Shown: piece by piece, positions 25,981-37,539 of the stretch
Layout: each line of letters opens with the position of its first letter
Numbering within the stretch: position 1 is the stretch's first letter
NCBI RefSeq assembly: GCF_029784155.1
Contig: NC_073693.1
Location: 26,386,002-26,450,001, forward strand
Direction: 5' to 3'
Length of the DNA stretch: 64,000 nt
Source: Uranotaenia lowii
Lineage: Eukaryota; Arthropoda; Insecta; Diptera; Culicidae
Translations under genes and position numbers: made by a program
The notes under the pieces: generated by a model
What the model saw: the letters and a program-made list of their open reading frames with translations, nothing else
Database searches by the model: none
What the model was told of the DNA's origin: nothing

Positions 25981-27282
25981 TTTTTTTTTTTCATTCAGAT
26001 TTGTTAGTTAACCAGTTATCGATGATTGATTTCACTCAAAACTTAACTGAACTTCACTTTTAAACTTATAAACATCATATCTTGAAAACTAGAGGTAAGG
26101 TCTGACAAAAGATTAAAGTTAAAGACGCCAAAATTTACCAAATTCTTGCAACATAGGTTCCAAAATGATGTTTTCTTCATTAAATTTTCAATTAAGTTTG
26201 TAGATTTTTCAAAATCAATTTTTTTTAGTTTTGCCGTTTTTTTTTTCGTTTATCGTTTAAAATATTTTGTAGTTTTGTAATTTTTTATGTTTAACTTTGT
26301 ATGTCATCAGTGATTTTTTGTGTTTTCAAGAAATAAAAGTTTTGTCCTTTCCAAGACCCAATATTTTCATAGGCAGCGATAATATTATATTCAGAGATTG
26401 AAATTTTAAACTACAAAGTCTGAGCTAAAAAATAAAATATGTCTCACTTATTTTGATTACTTTGTATCATTTTTTTTGACTAGTTCATACAATTTTTTAA
26501 TCAATCTATCGAAAAATAATTCGAAGTAGCAGCTGTAAAGCAGAATTGAAATACAAAAGTTAGCGTAATGATTATATGACAAAATGGTCGGTTTAAAGTT
26601 TATGATGCCAATCGATTCTTCATATTTCAAAATAAATTGGGTGATTTTTTCGAATTTTTTTAAGAAAAATCTATACACATTTACATTTGAAAGAAAAACA
26701 CAAATTCTCAAAAAATATATGGAAAATTTCCAAGACCAACAATTTTGAGGCGTGTTTTCTCGAAATAAGCTTTAATGCACTTAAACCCCTTTGGCTCCAA
26801 GGGCCTTATATGGATAAATCATGTTAATTAAATAAAAGAAAGTTCAAAATTGTCCATTCAATTAGTACAATCTTGTTATCGTTCAGGGTTTGCGGGAGTT
26901 CTTATGTAACTTAAAATTTATGAAAAATTTGGCTCTTAAGTTCTGCTCAAATGTTTTAAAGGGATTATAAAAAACAAAACATATCGTAAGATTTTTCATA
27001 TGACGTTAGAAACAAAAGTGGTTGAATTTATACCAAATGGGTATAACACATCGTTTATATCTATTTTTTCTCAGAATAATTGACTGATACTTTTGATATG
27101 CTTCAAATTTCTCAACAAGACAAAACGACAGCTTTAAAAATTTATGTAATCGTGCTCAACCGAAGCAGACTTTGAAGCTTTAATCGAAACCAAACAGTAG
27201 CCAAAATGAGCTATCAATGACAAATTGATAGCATTATGCAGTGTGGTATCTGTCCCGACGCCGAAATAAGTTTTCTTAAAGT
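25981..27282. other. A+T-rich DNA, nothing identified
   Basis: A+T-rich. A hairpin-like phrase cccctttggctccaaggg lies near 26787; a related cccctttggccttgaggg occurs near 5506. No gene is supported. Confidence 0.4.
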
Positions 27283-27283
27283 A

Positions 27284-28226
27284 GGGGAGAGTGGGGTATC
27301 GTGGGCCATGGGGAAACGTGGGCCACTTTTAATATCTCAGATGTGTGTTGAGATAAAAATCTCAAACCAACTGCAATCGTCGTCGCTTTGCGTGAGCATA
27401 TATTTCTATATGTTGTTAACTGAAATACACATCATATGCTTCTTTTATTTAACAAGCTAAAAAAAGTTAGAAAAATTTACTTACATAATTAAAAAAACAC
27501 CCGCTATTTTCATCGATGGGGAACCTAAAGTGCATATTAAAAATATGCTCATACGTTTATCATCTAAGTTTTGTCATAATCTTTCACGTGAAAAAGGAAT
27601 TTTTGATAAAACATATATAAGTCACTCAAACGCAACCAATTTGCTAATCATAGCTTGTGGGGAATCGTGGGCCACTCATCTTGAACCACTTATATTTTTA
27701 TGTTTATATACACATTCAGAACTTAAAATACGTTTTTCCTATCAGTCAAGTTTTCTTATGCCAAATGAAAAGTTATGAAAAATATTTTGTCCATCCTATA
27801 TAAGAAATTTGCCAAAACGTTCGCGAGCCAAGTTTTCGAATCTATGCGATCATACACAGCTCTCTTTTTTATTTCATCATCTGAAATTGCTTTAAAATAA
27901 CGAAATGAATTAGGAAATAAAAAAAATAAACGAAATGAATAAGGAAATCATAGTTTTGGGTCAACTCATAAACTGTGCATGTTATTTGGTCAATTTGGAT
28001 TTTGTGCCCACGATTCCCCACCATTTTTCAAAATCCAAAAAATATTGCTTTTTTTTGAAACAGTCAGAATTTGGGGAAAAAAACTTATTAAAAATTATGA
28101 AAAAATACCTTGTAATACCTTGAAAATGTAGAAAACCATACCATTTTTTATTTTCATTTTATCTTTTATAACAAAGAAGTTATGGAACAACGAAAAAAAG
28201 TGGCCCATGATTCCCCACTCTCCCAT
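27284..28226. mobile_element. TIR element with GTGGGGAATCGTGGGCCAC motifs
   Basis: About 943 bp bounded by inverted ends: left GGGGAGAGTGGGGTATCGTG at 27284, right, read inward on the minus strand, TGGGAGAGTGGGGAATCATG from 28226. TA lies just outside each end (27282-27283, 28227-28228), fitting a TA target site as in Tc1/mariner-type elements. The motif GTGGGGAATCGTGGGCCAC or a near copy occurs at both ends and twice inside, at 27657-27675 (plus) and 28004-28021 (minus), so the inside is also arranged as an inverted pair. No transposase frame is visible, so it is non-autonomous. Confidence 0.7.
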
Positions 28227-28231
28227 ATTAA

Positions 28232-28587
28232 TATGCTATAGTTCTATGGCAAACCACGGCAAACGTCTTCCGTCTTACGAACAAAGATGCGCCCTTGTAA
28301 ATCTGGCCACGCTTGAAAAACGTCGTACCGAACTTCAGCAAACTTTTATTTTTGACACCCTGACTCATCGTGTGGACTGCTCTTACATACTTCAGCGTGT
28401 CAATTTATACGTATCCACGAGGACGCTCCGACAACGCCAGTTTCTCTGGATACCTTACCACCATACTGCGTATGGTCGAAACCACCCAATCGACAAATGC
28501 TGTGAACGTTTCAATGTAGTGTACCATCTGTTTGATTTTAATGTATGTAAACGTAAATTTAAACTAGACATAAGTAGAATAACCTAG
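28232..28587 (+). pseudogene. C-terminal fragment of non-LTR retrotransposon ORF2 (Jockey-like)
   Basis: An uninterrupted frame of about 118 codons encodes the region C-terminal to the reverse transcriptase domain. I see LPSYEQRC (about residue 21 of the open frame), TLEKRR, a middle part with RVNLYVSTRTLRQRQFL, and the closing IDKCCERFNVVYHLFDF just before the stop at 28585-28587. This order and spacing are typical of Jockey-like LINE ORF2 C-termini in insects. The polymerase and endonuclease domains are missing, so the copy is dead on arrival by 5' truncation. It begins only a few bases after the right end of the TIR element at 28226. The open frame extends upstream to 28207, but the first residues come from that TIR element. 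Without start or catalytic domains it makes no active enzyme. Confidence 0.8.
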
Positions 28588-28650
28588 TTTTTAAGCAATT
28601 TGTCTGTATGGTAATTCCTCATCCAAAGACTAAGTAATAAATAAATACCA
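28588..28650 (+). mobile_element. 3' UTR and tail of the LINE fragment
   Basis: Continues the fragment above. After the stop there is a short UTR ending in AAGACTAAGTAATAAATAAA. A tail of short AAT-type repeats rather than pure poly-A is usual for Jockey-like LINEs. Confidence 0.7.
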
Positions 28651-29011
28651 AAGAAAAGTAAAGCTATGGATGATAATAGCACGAAAAGGTGCTGATTTAA
28701 CTACAACAGCTGAATAAATTTAAAATTTTAAAAATAAGAAAAGTGAGATCAAAATAACAGCATGATTAACGTTCAAATTTTGGTCAGGTTTGTTTTAAGT
28801 GTTTGAATTTAGAATTAACTGAAACAAAATGAGTCATTACCAGTGTAGTGCGCGCATTATTCAGTTTAGATTCCTCTTTCATAACAAAACTAGGCATTGA
28901 GGTATCGTATTGCTTTCATGATTTGCTTTAAACATTGGTGTCATTTTGCCCAAGAAGAGTTGGTATAATACCAGAATTTCGTTCACATTTTTCCTATATA
29001 GAAAGTGTAAA
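28651..29011. other. A+T-rich DNA, nothing identified
   Basis: A+T-rich spacer between the LINE tail and the next MITE. Confidence 0.4.
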
Positions 29012-29303
29012 GTTGCTGAAATTTTTTTAGCACTTACCCGGGCTGGACAAATCCGGGCTTTTTTTTATCAATTAAAAAAAATTTTATGTTTATTTTTTAA
29101 AACTTATTCAGCAAAATTTTTGATTTTGACGCGAATAAAAATTAAAAACAACACAATTTTTCTTGTTTTGGCAAAAAAAAAAGTAAATAAATCCGAGCAC
29201 TTTTCAATTGAATCTGGGCAACCAGGTCAGAGCGGATTTTTGTCAAATTTTGTATAAAAAAATCCAGGCAAACCTGGATAAGACCGGTCAATCAGGCAAC
29301 CTT
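29012..29303 (-). mobile_element. CCGG-rich MITE, copy D (internally deleted)
   Basis: Minus orientation. The right edge CAGGCAACCTTAA preceded by aaacctggataagaccgg is the inverted family head. The left edge AGTTGCTGAAATTTTTTTAG followed by cacttacccgggctgg is the inverted tail. A ttgaatctgggcaaccagg block is near 29206-29224. It is shorter than copies A and G. The 103-codon frame across it (28946-29257) is an accident of the element. Confidence 0.65.
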
Positions 29304-29679
29304 AAGATATTACATTTATGCCTTATTATAGCAGATTACAAAGCTTACAGATACCTCGTTTAGTCACCTTTTCTAAAGAAGTTTCCAGAGCTCATCAATG
29401 CCGAATTTCGGTTGTTCTTGATACCTTAAGCTGGCATCGTTGGATGTATGTTTGCATGTATCTTTCCTCCATCGATAGCAAGATCCGGCCTATTTTTGTG
29501 TGGTTTGGCCTTCGATTTACTTTTGAGACTTTCACGGTTCGTCGAGGGAAGACATCTAACCTTCAGAGACTTACAATGGCTAGCAATCCACTTTGCTCCA
29601 ATAGTCCAATAGTCTCTTCAGATTAACCTTAGATGCATTCCCTTTGAAATATTTAGTTTTCGAACACATCTTACCAGTC
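29304..29679. other. Balanced short block, no gene identified
   Basis: A 102-codon plus-strand frame (29318-29626) has no motif. The phrase taccttaagctggcatcgt (about 29422) recurs as taccttaaactggcatcgt near 29771, so this stretch is part of a decayed repeat. Confidence 0.35.
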
Positions 29680-29775
29680 GGAAACTTATGGGATTTGAAC
29701 CCAAACGTTTTTTTTTAGCTGATAACGAGATTCGAATCCAGTACGCCTGGGTAGACCACATCAGCGCTCATACCT
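29680..29775 (-). repeat. tRNA-like remnant, possible SINE fragment (weak)
   Basis: On the minus strand, GCGCTGATGTGGTCTACCC is followed closely by GGATTCGAATCTCG, which fits a Pol III B box. A second GGTTCAAATCCCA phrase lies near 29695-29708. The A-to-B spacing is shorter than in a tRNA, and no acceptor stem forms, so this is not a functional tRNA gene. It may be the head of a decayed SINE. Confidence 0.3.
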
Positions 29776-30559
29776 TAAACTGGCATCGTATTTTTTTTTT
29801 TCAAAACTAATTTAAAAGCGGTGGGTAAATAAGGTATTAATAGATTCCAGTGAAACCTACACTTGACCTAACTAAGGTATTAACAAATGGAAATCAGATC
29901 CAAATTTTGACATCGTAATCTTTATTCGGGTTTAATGATACTTTCAAGGCAAAATTGCAAAATAAGGTATTATTTTAATACAAAAGCCTGCTCGGGCCAG
30001 ATTTTAATGCTTTAAGGAACGAGAAAATTTTTTTAGCCCCACTAAAATTTGGCGTTCTCTATCTCGGAAAAGACTGGATCCAACTCTACAAGTTTCTGTG
30101 ATATCTTAAAGTTATTGAAAGTAATGTACATAATTATGTAAAATAGTTTTTTTTATAAAATAATTGCTGATCCAAAAACCAAGTTCGTTAAAATTATATT
30201 AATAAAAATTGACTTTCTTTTAAATTAAATTCCAACATTATTCGAAAGTGAACTATTTTTCATGCATCTGAGCTTCAAGATTGTCTTAATTCTTAACGCA
30301 TCTTGAAGGTTTGAAGGTTTAAGAAGCCACCCTTTAAAAAATAAAAGGATACTGCAATACAACAAATAAACCCTTAAAATAAAAAAAAAAAACTTTTTTT
30401 GAAGCGGGAGGAGTATTTTAATTCAGGCAAATTTTTACATAATCAAAAAGTGTGCCCAACTTTATAAAAACACTAAGATTTTAGTTTTGTTAATAATATG
30501 TATGTAACATTTATTGAATTGGAGAGTTTTCGTTCAATAAAATGGAAGCGTCTATCAAT
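29776..30559. other. A+T-rich DNA with repeated aaggtatta phrases
   Basis: The phrase aaggtatta occurs three times (about 29832, 29874 and 29964). Otherwise A+T-rich and featureless, with no coding potential. Confidence 0.35.
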
Positions 30560-30639
30560 AAAATTTACCATCTATTTTTTTTTAAACTTATTTGAAAATT
30601 CAATAAACCATCTCATCATCATCAAAAATCCTTCGAGGA

Positions 30640-31020
30640 TTGTTAAAATTTGGTCAATAGTTTGATAATTTTGTATGAGAGCCTGCCTCTTTTTGGATTT
30701 ATAGGAATTTGAAAGTATTAAAGAAACCATCCACGGTCTTGAAAACGGTTTCAGACCAAATTTCAAGTTGATCAGTTCAGTCGTTTTCGATAATTGTTCA
30801 AATGGTGTTGGATTTTTTATTTATTTTGTATGATAACCTCTCACTTTTTAGATTTGGAGGGGTTTGAAAGTATTATAAAATCCCTTCCCGGTCTTGAAAA
30901 CGGCTACACACCAAATTTCACGTTGGTCGGTTCAATTGTTTCTGGAAATTGTTCGAATTGTCAAATTATTGTTAACTTTGTATGGAAGCCCCTGAAGGGG
31001 AGGAGCCCCAGTCGGAGCTG
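30640..31020 (+). repeat. Diverged tandem repeat, period about 160-190 bp
   Basis: Two copies of a block occur head to tail. The first has ttttgtatga (30669), ggaatttgaaagtatta, ggtcttgaaaacgg (about 30735), accaaatttcaagttgatc and agttcagtcgtttt. The second has ttttgtatga (30824), ggggtttgaaagtatta, ggtcttgaaaacggc (about 30889), accaaatttcacgttggtc and ggttcaattgtttc. Similar accaaatttcacattgatc text recurs near 31445. The motif chain is familiar from decayed mosquito transposons. Confidence 0.65.
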
Positions 31021-31052
31021 ATTGAAAATATTTTAAGAAAAAAGTTTTCAGA

Positions 31053-31436
31053 AAAAAGCGGGACATTTCACGTCAAAAAAGCGGGACATTTAAGAAACTC
31101 TTAAATAACTTTATTGTTTTGCCAAAATTAAACGAATTCTATACCATTAGCCAAAGTTATTTATGGATAGTACACTATGGTTTAGTTTTACTACATGATT
31201 TCTATTTACACAGTTTTCTACCATAAGCACGGTTATTTGCCACGGTTCTTGCAAATTAACACGTTATGTGAGAGAAATATTTCAAGTCCTTTATGTTGGC
31301 GGATTTAATATCGAGTAAAATAACTTTGTGTGATAACACATAGATTCATTTTGCGAAAGTATTCCAAGAAAAAAAAGCGGGACATTTTGAGTAAAAAGCG
31401 GGACATGTCCCGCTTTTGCGGGACGGATGGCAACCC
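31053..31436. mobile_element. Element with GCGGGACAT repeats and a terminal palindrome
   Basis: GCGGGACAT occurs four times, two near the left (31058-31066, 31081-31089) and two near the right (31377-31410). The right part holds a perfect 24-bp palindrome at 31394-31417 centred on CATG, then TTTGCGGGACGGATGGCAAC and ccctac. The outer GTTGCCA (minus strand) resembles the ends of the CCGG-rich MITE family here, but the inside differs. It is probably a non-autonomous DNA transposon with a stem at its end. The left boundary is unclear. Confidence 0.5.
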
Positions 31437-31859
31437 TACTTTAATACCAAATTTCACATTGATCGGTTCTCACAAAAATGTTATTCAAAATTTTTGGTTT
31501 TCATAAGAAAAAAGTCATGCCAAGTTCAAACTAATTGAGTCATTTTCAAGTTTAACTTAGGGAAAAAAATCAATAATAACATCAAAGTTGGCATAGTTAA
31601 GGTATTTTGTGAAAGTTTTGAAAATCTTCAATCTGTGAAAAGTTTAGCTTAAAATGTTAAACCATTGTTTTATCATTTCATATCATCTGATATCAACTGT
31701 TTTGTTTACTCCAATTTAACATTTACACACCTCATTCGACGAGTAAGAGAGAATTCGCTTTTTATACACATTCTAATATTTTCCACTGTTCAGAAAGTTC
31801 AGACATACATCAGTGATATGCTTTGTACATGTACATAAATTTATGGAAAAACCATTCTT

Positions 31860-33190
31860 GGAGTTCTTTATATTAACAGTCATGATAAAATTTTCATAAA
31901 ATTAAAAAAAATACAAGCCATTGACTGAAAATGACAAATAATAATTTAAAAAGTATATGAATACCGAAAAATAATTATATGACAGACATTTTAAACAATG
32001 TAAACATAATAAATAAAAAATTGCCTCAAACATGATAAAAAAAAATTAAAATGAAATAACTCAAAACTGAATAAAAATTGATCATAATTGACGATAATTA
32101 ATGATTCTTTGATTAAATTTTAAAATCTTGTGAAAAAATATGAAAAATCGTTAGATTTTTGCGTGTTTCCAATCTTAAGACATAGAAAAACAAATTTAAA
32201 AAACTTTGGTCAATATCAAAAAACATTAAATGCATTAAATTAAATCAATTCAATAATACAATTTTCAGTATTTTTCTCTATATTTTAATGATATTAAAAA
32301 GACATTTTAATTTCGTTTTTTTATAATGATAACATATCATATTGATGATATTACAAAATAAAAATGTGCCTTAAATACAGACCCCTTTCGTTTTTGGCAA
32401 CATGCCGAACATTTTGTGTTGCCAAAATCGACTGTTGACAACATCAAACGTTTTTTAAATATTTTTTTTCTGTTTTTTGTACATAATTACTATTTTTATA
32501 ATCATTGACGTTATTTTTAGGCAATTTCGACCATTTTCAGTTTTTTTTAATCTCATGTTTTTTATGCATTTAGCACTCTGCTTGTTTTGATTATTTTCTT
32601 GGTGTTTTTGTGATATTTGCTGATTGGTCATTCTTCATCATTTTTTGATTGTTTTTTTTTAATTTTTGGTCTTTAGTTTGAATTTGATTCTTTAACTTTT
32701 GAATATATCATCTTTTTTGACATTTTTGCATACTTCATAATTTTTCAAAAAAAGTTTTGTTTTTCTTATTGTATTCTATCACAATTTTTTTTTGTTTTTC
32801 TAAATTATATTGGTCCGTTTATAGAGAAATCTATAAGAGTATGTCGCTTCAAAAAACCGTGGTTATGTGTTGAAAATCGATTGACCCCAAAACCGAATGT
32901 TGCCTCAAACGAACAGGGTCTGTATTAATGACATATAAAAAACGACTATGAATTGTATTATGTAAATGATCAAAATTGATGCTTATAAAAATCTTTGATT
33001 TAGTTTTAGAAACAAGATGAAAAAAAATGTTGATAAAAAACCGTTCGATTTTTGCGTGTTTTGAGAATCAAATATAGTCTGTACGTTCAGTTATTGGGTT
33101 TTAAAAAACAATTATTTTATGTTTAAAAATTAACAATAATTCCCAAAAGCAGTGGAAACTATCTTAAAATTGGAAACACATTAGAAAATT
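31860..33190 (+). repeat. Diverged tandem repeat split by a TIR insertion
   Basis: The block atttttgcgtgttt preceded by aaaa..cgtt occurs near 32148 and 33042. It is flanked on the left by a shared aaaattgat..taa....ctttgatt block (about 32075-32125 and 32970-33005). The distance of 894 bp falls to about 347 bp when the TIR element at 32378-32922 is removed. This suggests an older duplication later interrupted by a transposon. Confidence 0.5.
32378..32922. mobile_element. 545-bp TIR element with TA target sites
   Basis: The left end CAGACCCCTTTCGTTTTTGG, followed by CAACAT, is matched in inverted form at the right end, which read inward on the minus strand is CAGACCCTGTTCGTTTGAGG then CAACAT. 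TA flanks both ends (32376-32377 and 32923-32924). TA sites and CAG-type termini fit the Tc1/mariner (IS630) superfamily. The interior is T-rich and codes for nothing, so this is a MITE. Confidence 0.8.
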
Positions 33191-35220
33191 TGGAAACCCT
33201 ACGAAGAAACAGTGTAGTTCTTTGGGCGTAAAGAGTTTATAGCCGCGTGTAAAAGGAAAGTTGGTAGGTAGAGTAAAATGACTCCATGAGAAGGCTCTTC
33301 TAAGGAAACTCTAGAGAAGAGGAACAAATGCGGGAAAGACAAGCATGGATACACGAAATCGCGAGCTTCACCAATCCCCCCTGGAACTGCCGGCTGGCCG
33401 GCGGAAGCCCTCCACTTCTCGCCGAAAAAGGTTACCAAATGCGTGGGTGGCGATGCCAGGAAATGAAATAATAGTAATTAAAGTGGTTAGCTCGTTAAAT
33501 GGATAAATAATAGTTGTCACCGGGAGGAAGATTTGATCTTTTTCTCTTTTCTGGTAGGTATCTCTATACGGGGGAAAAATCCTTTTACATTATAAGAACG
33601 CAAATTTCGGGTCGGTATTTTTCCAACTATCCTCTGACACTCGAAAACGACAATAAGAAGCCTAATTTACCACAAGATTTGAGCGGCTTTGACAAGTTCA
33701 TTAGTAATTTGGGGAAAAATAAAAATGACGCAGCAGCAAATCGTGGCAACCAAATCAAATTTGTCGGATTTGAAAGCGCCACCGTCATTCGTTGATGGAC
33801 GGCAATTGTCTGGAGGCTTTCACCGAAGGCAATTATAATTTATAATTTGCTCAAACGACAGTTGTGCCGATTTGGTCCATTCATCGACCAGTGAGTGACA
33901 TTACTTTGACCGTGGCAGCAATCAGGCACACTTTTCATGGGAGGAGGAAAAACTTTTTCTTCTCCTTCCATTGACTTCAAATTGTTCCCATAAGTGTGGT
34001 GATTTTTTTTTTGTTACTTAGTCTTTCGGGCAAAGCTTAAGTCTTCCGGAAGAAGAAATAACCAAAAGAAACTTGAAATTGAATGCATTAGAATATTAAG
34101 AGGATGAAAACAACGATGATGACGCAGGGGAAACTTCAATAAATCTTTACACTCTCATTTGATGAAGGCAACATTCACCATTAAAAAGCGAAGGGAAGAA
34201 ATCCTTGATGGTGACGAAAAGTTGGTCCGAGTGAATTTTGGTGCCAGCTTTCACATCCTAGCCGAGACTAAAAAGTGTGGCTAGAGGAAGGACAGGACAA
34301 CATTTGTAAATGGACTCTGGAGGCGTTTTGAGCCCCCGGACTTTGTTGTTCAACTTTTTCAAAACTCGTGTTGTAACACTGATGGACAAAATATACGCGA
34401 GTTTAAATGATTTCACTAATTGAATTTAAACAGCGAAACTTTCTCTTCGTCTTGTGTTGCGGAAAAAATAAGAGCGAGAAAACTTACTGTCTAACATTCT
34501 TTTATTGCTTGACAGAAGAAAAACGTCAAAAATCGCTTGTTCATGCTTTTAAATTGTGCTCTTCAACCAGGTTGATAGCGTATTTCCACAAATTGAGCTC
34601 ATAAACATGAATCATCTCATTCAAGAAATGTCCAATTAACAAACCATACGAGAAGGTTATCCAAACAACCTCAAAATCCTAGGCCCTCACAAAAGAAATC
34701 GCTCTAAATGGAAATTAACTGCTACCAGATTCTCACATTAGAAACCCCTCATTGTGTCCCATTCATTGTGTAACTCATCCTCCCCCACACCCACTCTTTT
34801 CTACGAAAAGGGCTGTGTTTATTATTGATTAAGAGAATAGAAACCAGCACACACATCTTCCCTCGTAAAGGGGTTGTTGTAAGGCACAATACTTAAACTG
34901 TAAGCAACAAGAGCAACAACAACAAGAACAGCCAGCAGCCACGGGAATCCTACAATTTTCCTTTTCAGAAAACCGCAACGACACATTTCCCATAACCGAC
35001 ACCGGAGAAACCGAAAACATGGGAAACATCTTTTCCCTCAACTGGCTTCTGGCTGGAGCCACCCCATTTTTCCACCCCCTTCATTGGATCAATGTGTGGG
35101 GTTTCATACAGTTATTCAGGCGTCGAACGCATCGGTGTTGTTCTCCTGGATTGCTTCTGGTCGTCGAGTTCGATATGGAAATCGCTGTGGGGTGGATCAA
35201 AGTGATGTACTAATAACCAT
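33191..35220. other. Balanced-composition block, no gene identified
   Basis: Two kilobases of visibly higher G+C, with no repeat I recognise. Short frames occur on both strands. One, 35019-35213 plus (65 codons), starts in a good context (aaaacATGG) and lies 44 bp after a ttttccttttcag acceptor-like site, but its protein has no recognisable domain. A CAA/CAG-rich tract is near 34902-34935. Likely unique host DNA with possible regulatory content. Confidence 0.4.
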
Positions 35221-35984
35221 AATTGCTGAAAGCTTTATTCGAAAATTGAAGATTGAAGATTAATAGAAAAAAAATTATAAAGAAAAAATCATGAATTAAA
35301 GTTTATAAAACATTTTAACCGAATTAACATCCTTACATCACATTCGAATTTATAGATTTATTATGGTACTTGTGTGGTCAGCACTTTTAAGAATGATTCC
35401 AAGAAAAACATTCAGCATCTTTAGAAATTCGTCATGTAATAGAGAAGACCTCTATGCAATGCATCACTCACAAACCAAAATCGTCGGAAGGTCAAAATCG
35501 ACTTTTTTATTTGATAAAAAGGGTGACAAACTCAAAATTGCATCACAGTAAAAACGCTGTTCGCAAACTTTCAGACAATAACTGTAAACCATTTTTACTT
35601 GAATTTAGTTCAATATCATACTCGTAGAATCGTATCGCATTTCGATTATATTCGAACGATTCCCCTTAAACATGATAACAATAAAGTAACAAAGAAAACA
35701 ATTTTAAAATGATATTTTTGATGAAAATCGGTCCAGTAGTTTTGCAGATGGATCCAAAACAGTTTTTTTTTTCATAAATCGTGTTTGTGATACAGAAGTT
35801 TGCTGAAATCACATTCAAATTTTTTTGTATTAAAGGCTGTTAAAATTATAATTTTGTCAAATTTTATCAATAATCTAATAGTTTATTACCAAAAATGCAA
35901 AAAAGTTGAAACACAGTTTGGGACAAAACTTTGTATGGAGTCGCTTTATAGTTTTCAAAGCTGATCCAAAGAGATACTGCCTAA
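35221..35984. other. A+T-rich DNA, nothing identified
   Basis: A+T-rich, with a phrase aaaatcggtccagtagtttt (about 35724) of a kind found in decayed mosquito repeats. No element can be bounded. Confidence 0.35.
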
Positions 35985-36545
35985 AACTGTACATTAGAAC
36001 GCTGCAAGCTTTGTATAAAAATTTCAAATTTTTACATTTGTACACCTTCCATTTCTTATTTTGGTTGTTTATATTGCCAAAAATAGCAATAAAAATTATG
36101 GATGTGGTTCCTGAGTCCTAAATTATCACAAGAAGGATTAATTTTGAATGGAAATATTTATGGGATTACAAAATTTGTCATTCAAAAAGTCGCCAGAGAT
36201 GTAATGAAAGCTTAAGATACAATATATCTTTTGATTTTAAATATCCCTTGATGCAGTACATTTCAAGTAAACAAACTTTAATTCTATCTTTTAACTCACA
36301 AAGGAAATTCGTATAATGGAAAAAGGAATATTTATAAATATATATTTTTTTTTATTTAAGCGCTTTTTAACGCTCATTTCGAAGCTGTTGAACCGTAGGA
36401 TGAAAATTGAAAATCACAAAAAATTGTTTCGCATAGCCATTGAGTTTGTTGGTTTATTTAACCTTGACAAAAACATTTCTTGAAATTTGTGAAAGCTCTA
36501 GCAAGCAAAACCAGCCATTTCCAAAAAACTTTCATTGAATTCAGA
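35985..36545 (+). repeat. Dispersed repeat family C, copy 2
   Basis: Collinear with 7180-7900, with matches to the cattagaacgctgcaag, tgaaccgtaggatga (about 36388), catagccat.gagtttgttgg and gaaagctctag (about 36490) blocks. Diverged and shorter than copy 1. Confidence 0.55.
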
Positions 36546-37539
36546 TTTTATTTATTTTAGTTTATTTTGATACTAAAAAATTTCTTCTTTAAAACGAATT
36601 TCCATACAAAATTCAATCGCGTTGCGCTTTTTTAGGAATCAACCAAACCATCTCAAAATTTACACTGATGCTTGGTGACCATTAAAAAAACATTTGGGAG
36701 CAAAAATTCATTGTTTTCTGCGGTTTACTGTACATACTAGGTTTTAACTACTTATAAAAAAAATCATTCGGACCATTAATCTTCTTCTGTTAATTTTCAG
36801 AGCTGTGTAACATTTCATCATAAAACTCACAGTTGCAGTACGACTATAAGTTGCATTCGAACGTCGCGTTTAAAGCTTTGAATTTTTTTTTTCTGAAAAT
36901 TAGCGCAAAATAAATTTGCCTCATTGCTCTTTGATTGGCTCTATTTTTGTCAATTTTTAAAATACTGAAAAAAAAATCTTGTAAACAACACACTTTCTGC
37001 TTTCTTTGTGCAAATTTTGAAGCAAGAATACCCTTTGAGTGATTTTCTACTGCGTTTGCAAAATGATGCAATTTGATGTGGGACACCCCTAATGAACAAA
37101 ATACATTAGAAAACTTTTCAATACTTTATTAAAACTTTTACTTAGACCTCAAAAACTTAATTTTTCAGCTTAAATATACCTAAATATAAATTTTTTCAAA
37201 TATATTATATAAAAAAAAACAAATAATTTATATAAAACAGTTAAATAAAATGCTTCTTCAGAGAAAATTTCAAAATAAAATATTTTTAAAAATAGGTAGA
37301 AACAGCCGTTAAGTAACTGGCAACACTGTAAACGTATATTATGTATGTTAATTTGCATAAAGAATAAGAAGGAATTTTAAGTTGAGTAAAGAAATTTAGA
37401 CATATTATCCCACAGTTTTTTGGTTCTGCATTGAAATAAATTGTTTCTCAACTCGCTTTCTGTGAATTCCAATAACTGTGACTAAACAAAAGTTGTAAAT
37501 ATTGTCAAAACCCAGAAATTACTCAACAAAAATCACGAA
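36546..37539. other. A+T-rich DNA, nothing identified
   Basis: A+T-rich. Minus-strand frames at 36844-37086 and 37170-37358 have no motifs and are of chance length. Confidence 0.4.

Noticed and set aside
29715..29765. Functional tRNA gene on the minus strand
   Set aside because: Only the B box is convincing; A-to-B spacing is too short and no cloverleaf can be drawn.
35019..35213. 65-codon frame in good start context after an acceptor-like site
   Set aside because: No recognisable domain, no supporting second exon, and a hydrophobic composition that could arise by chance; kept only as a note in the block entry.
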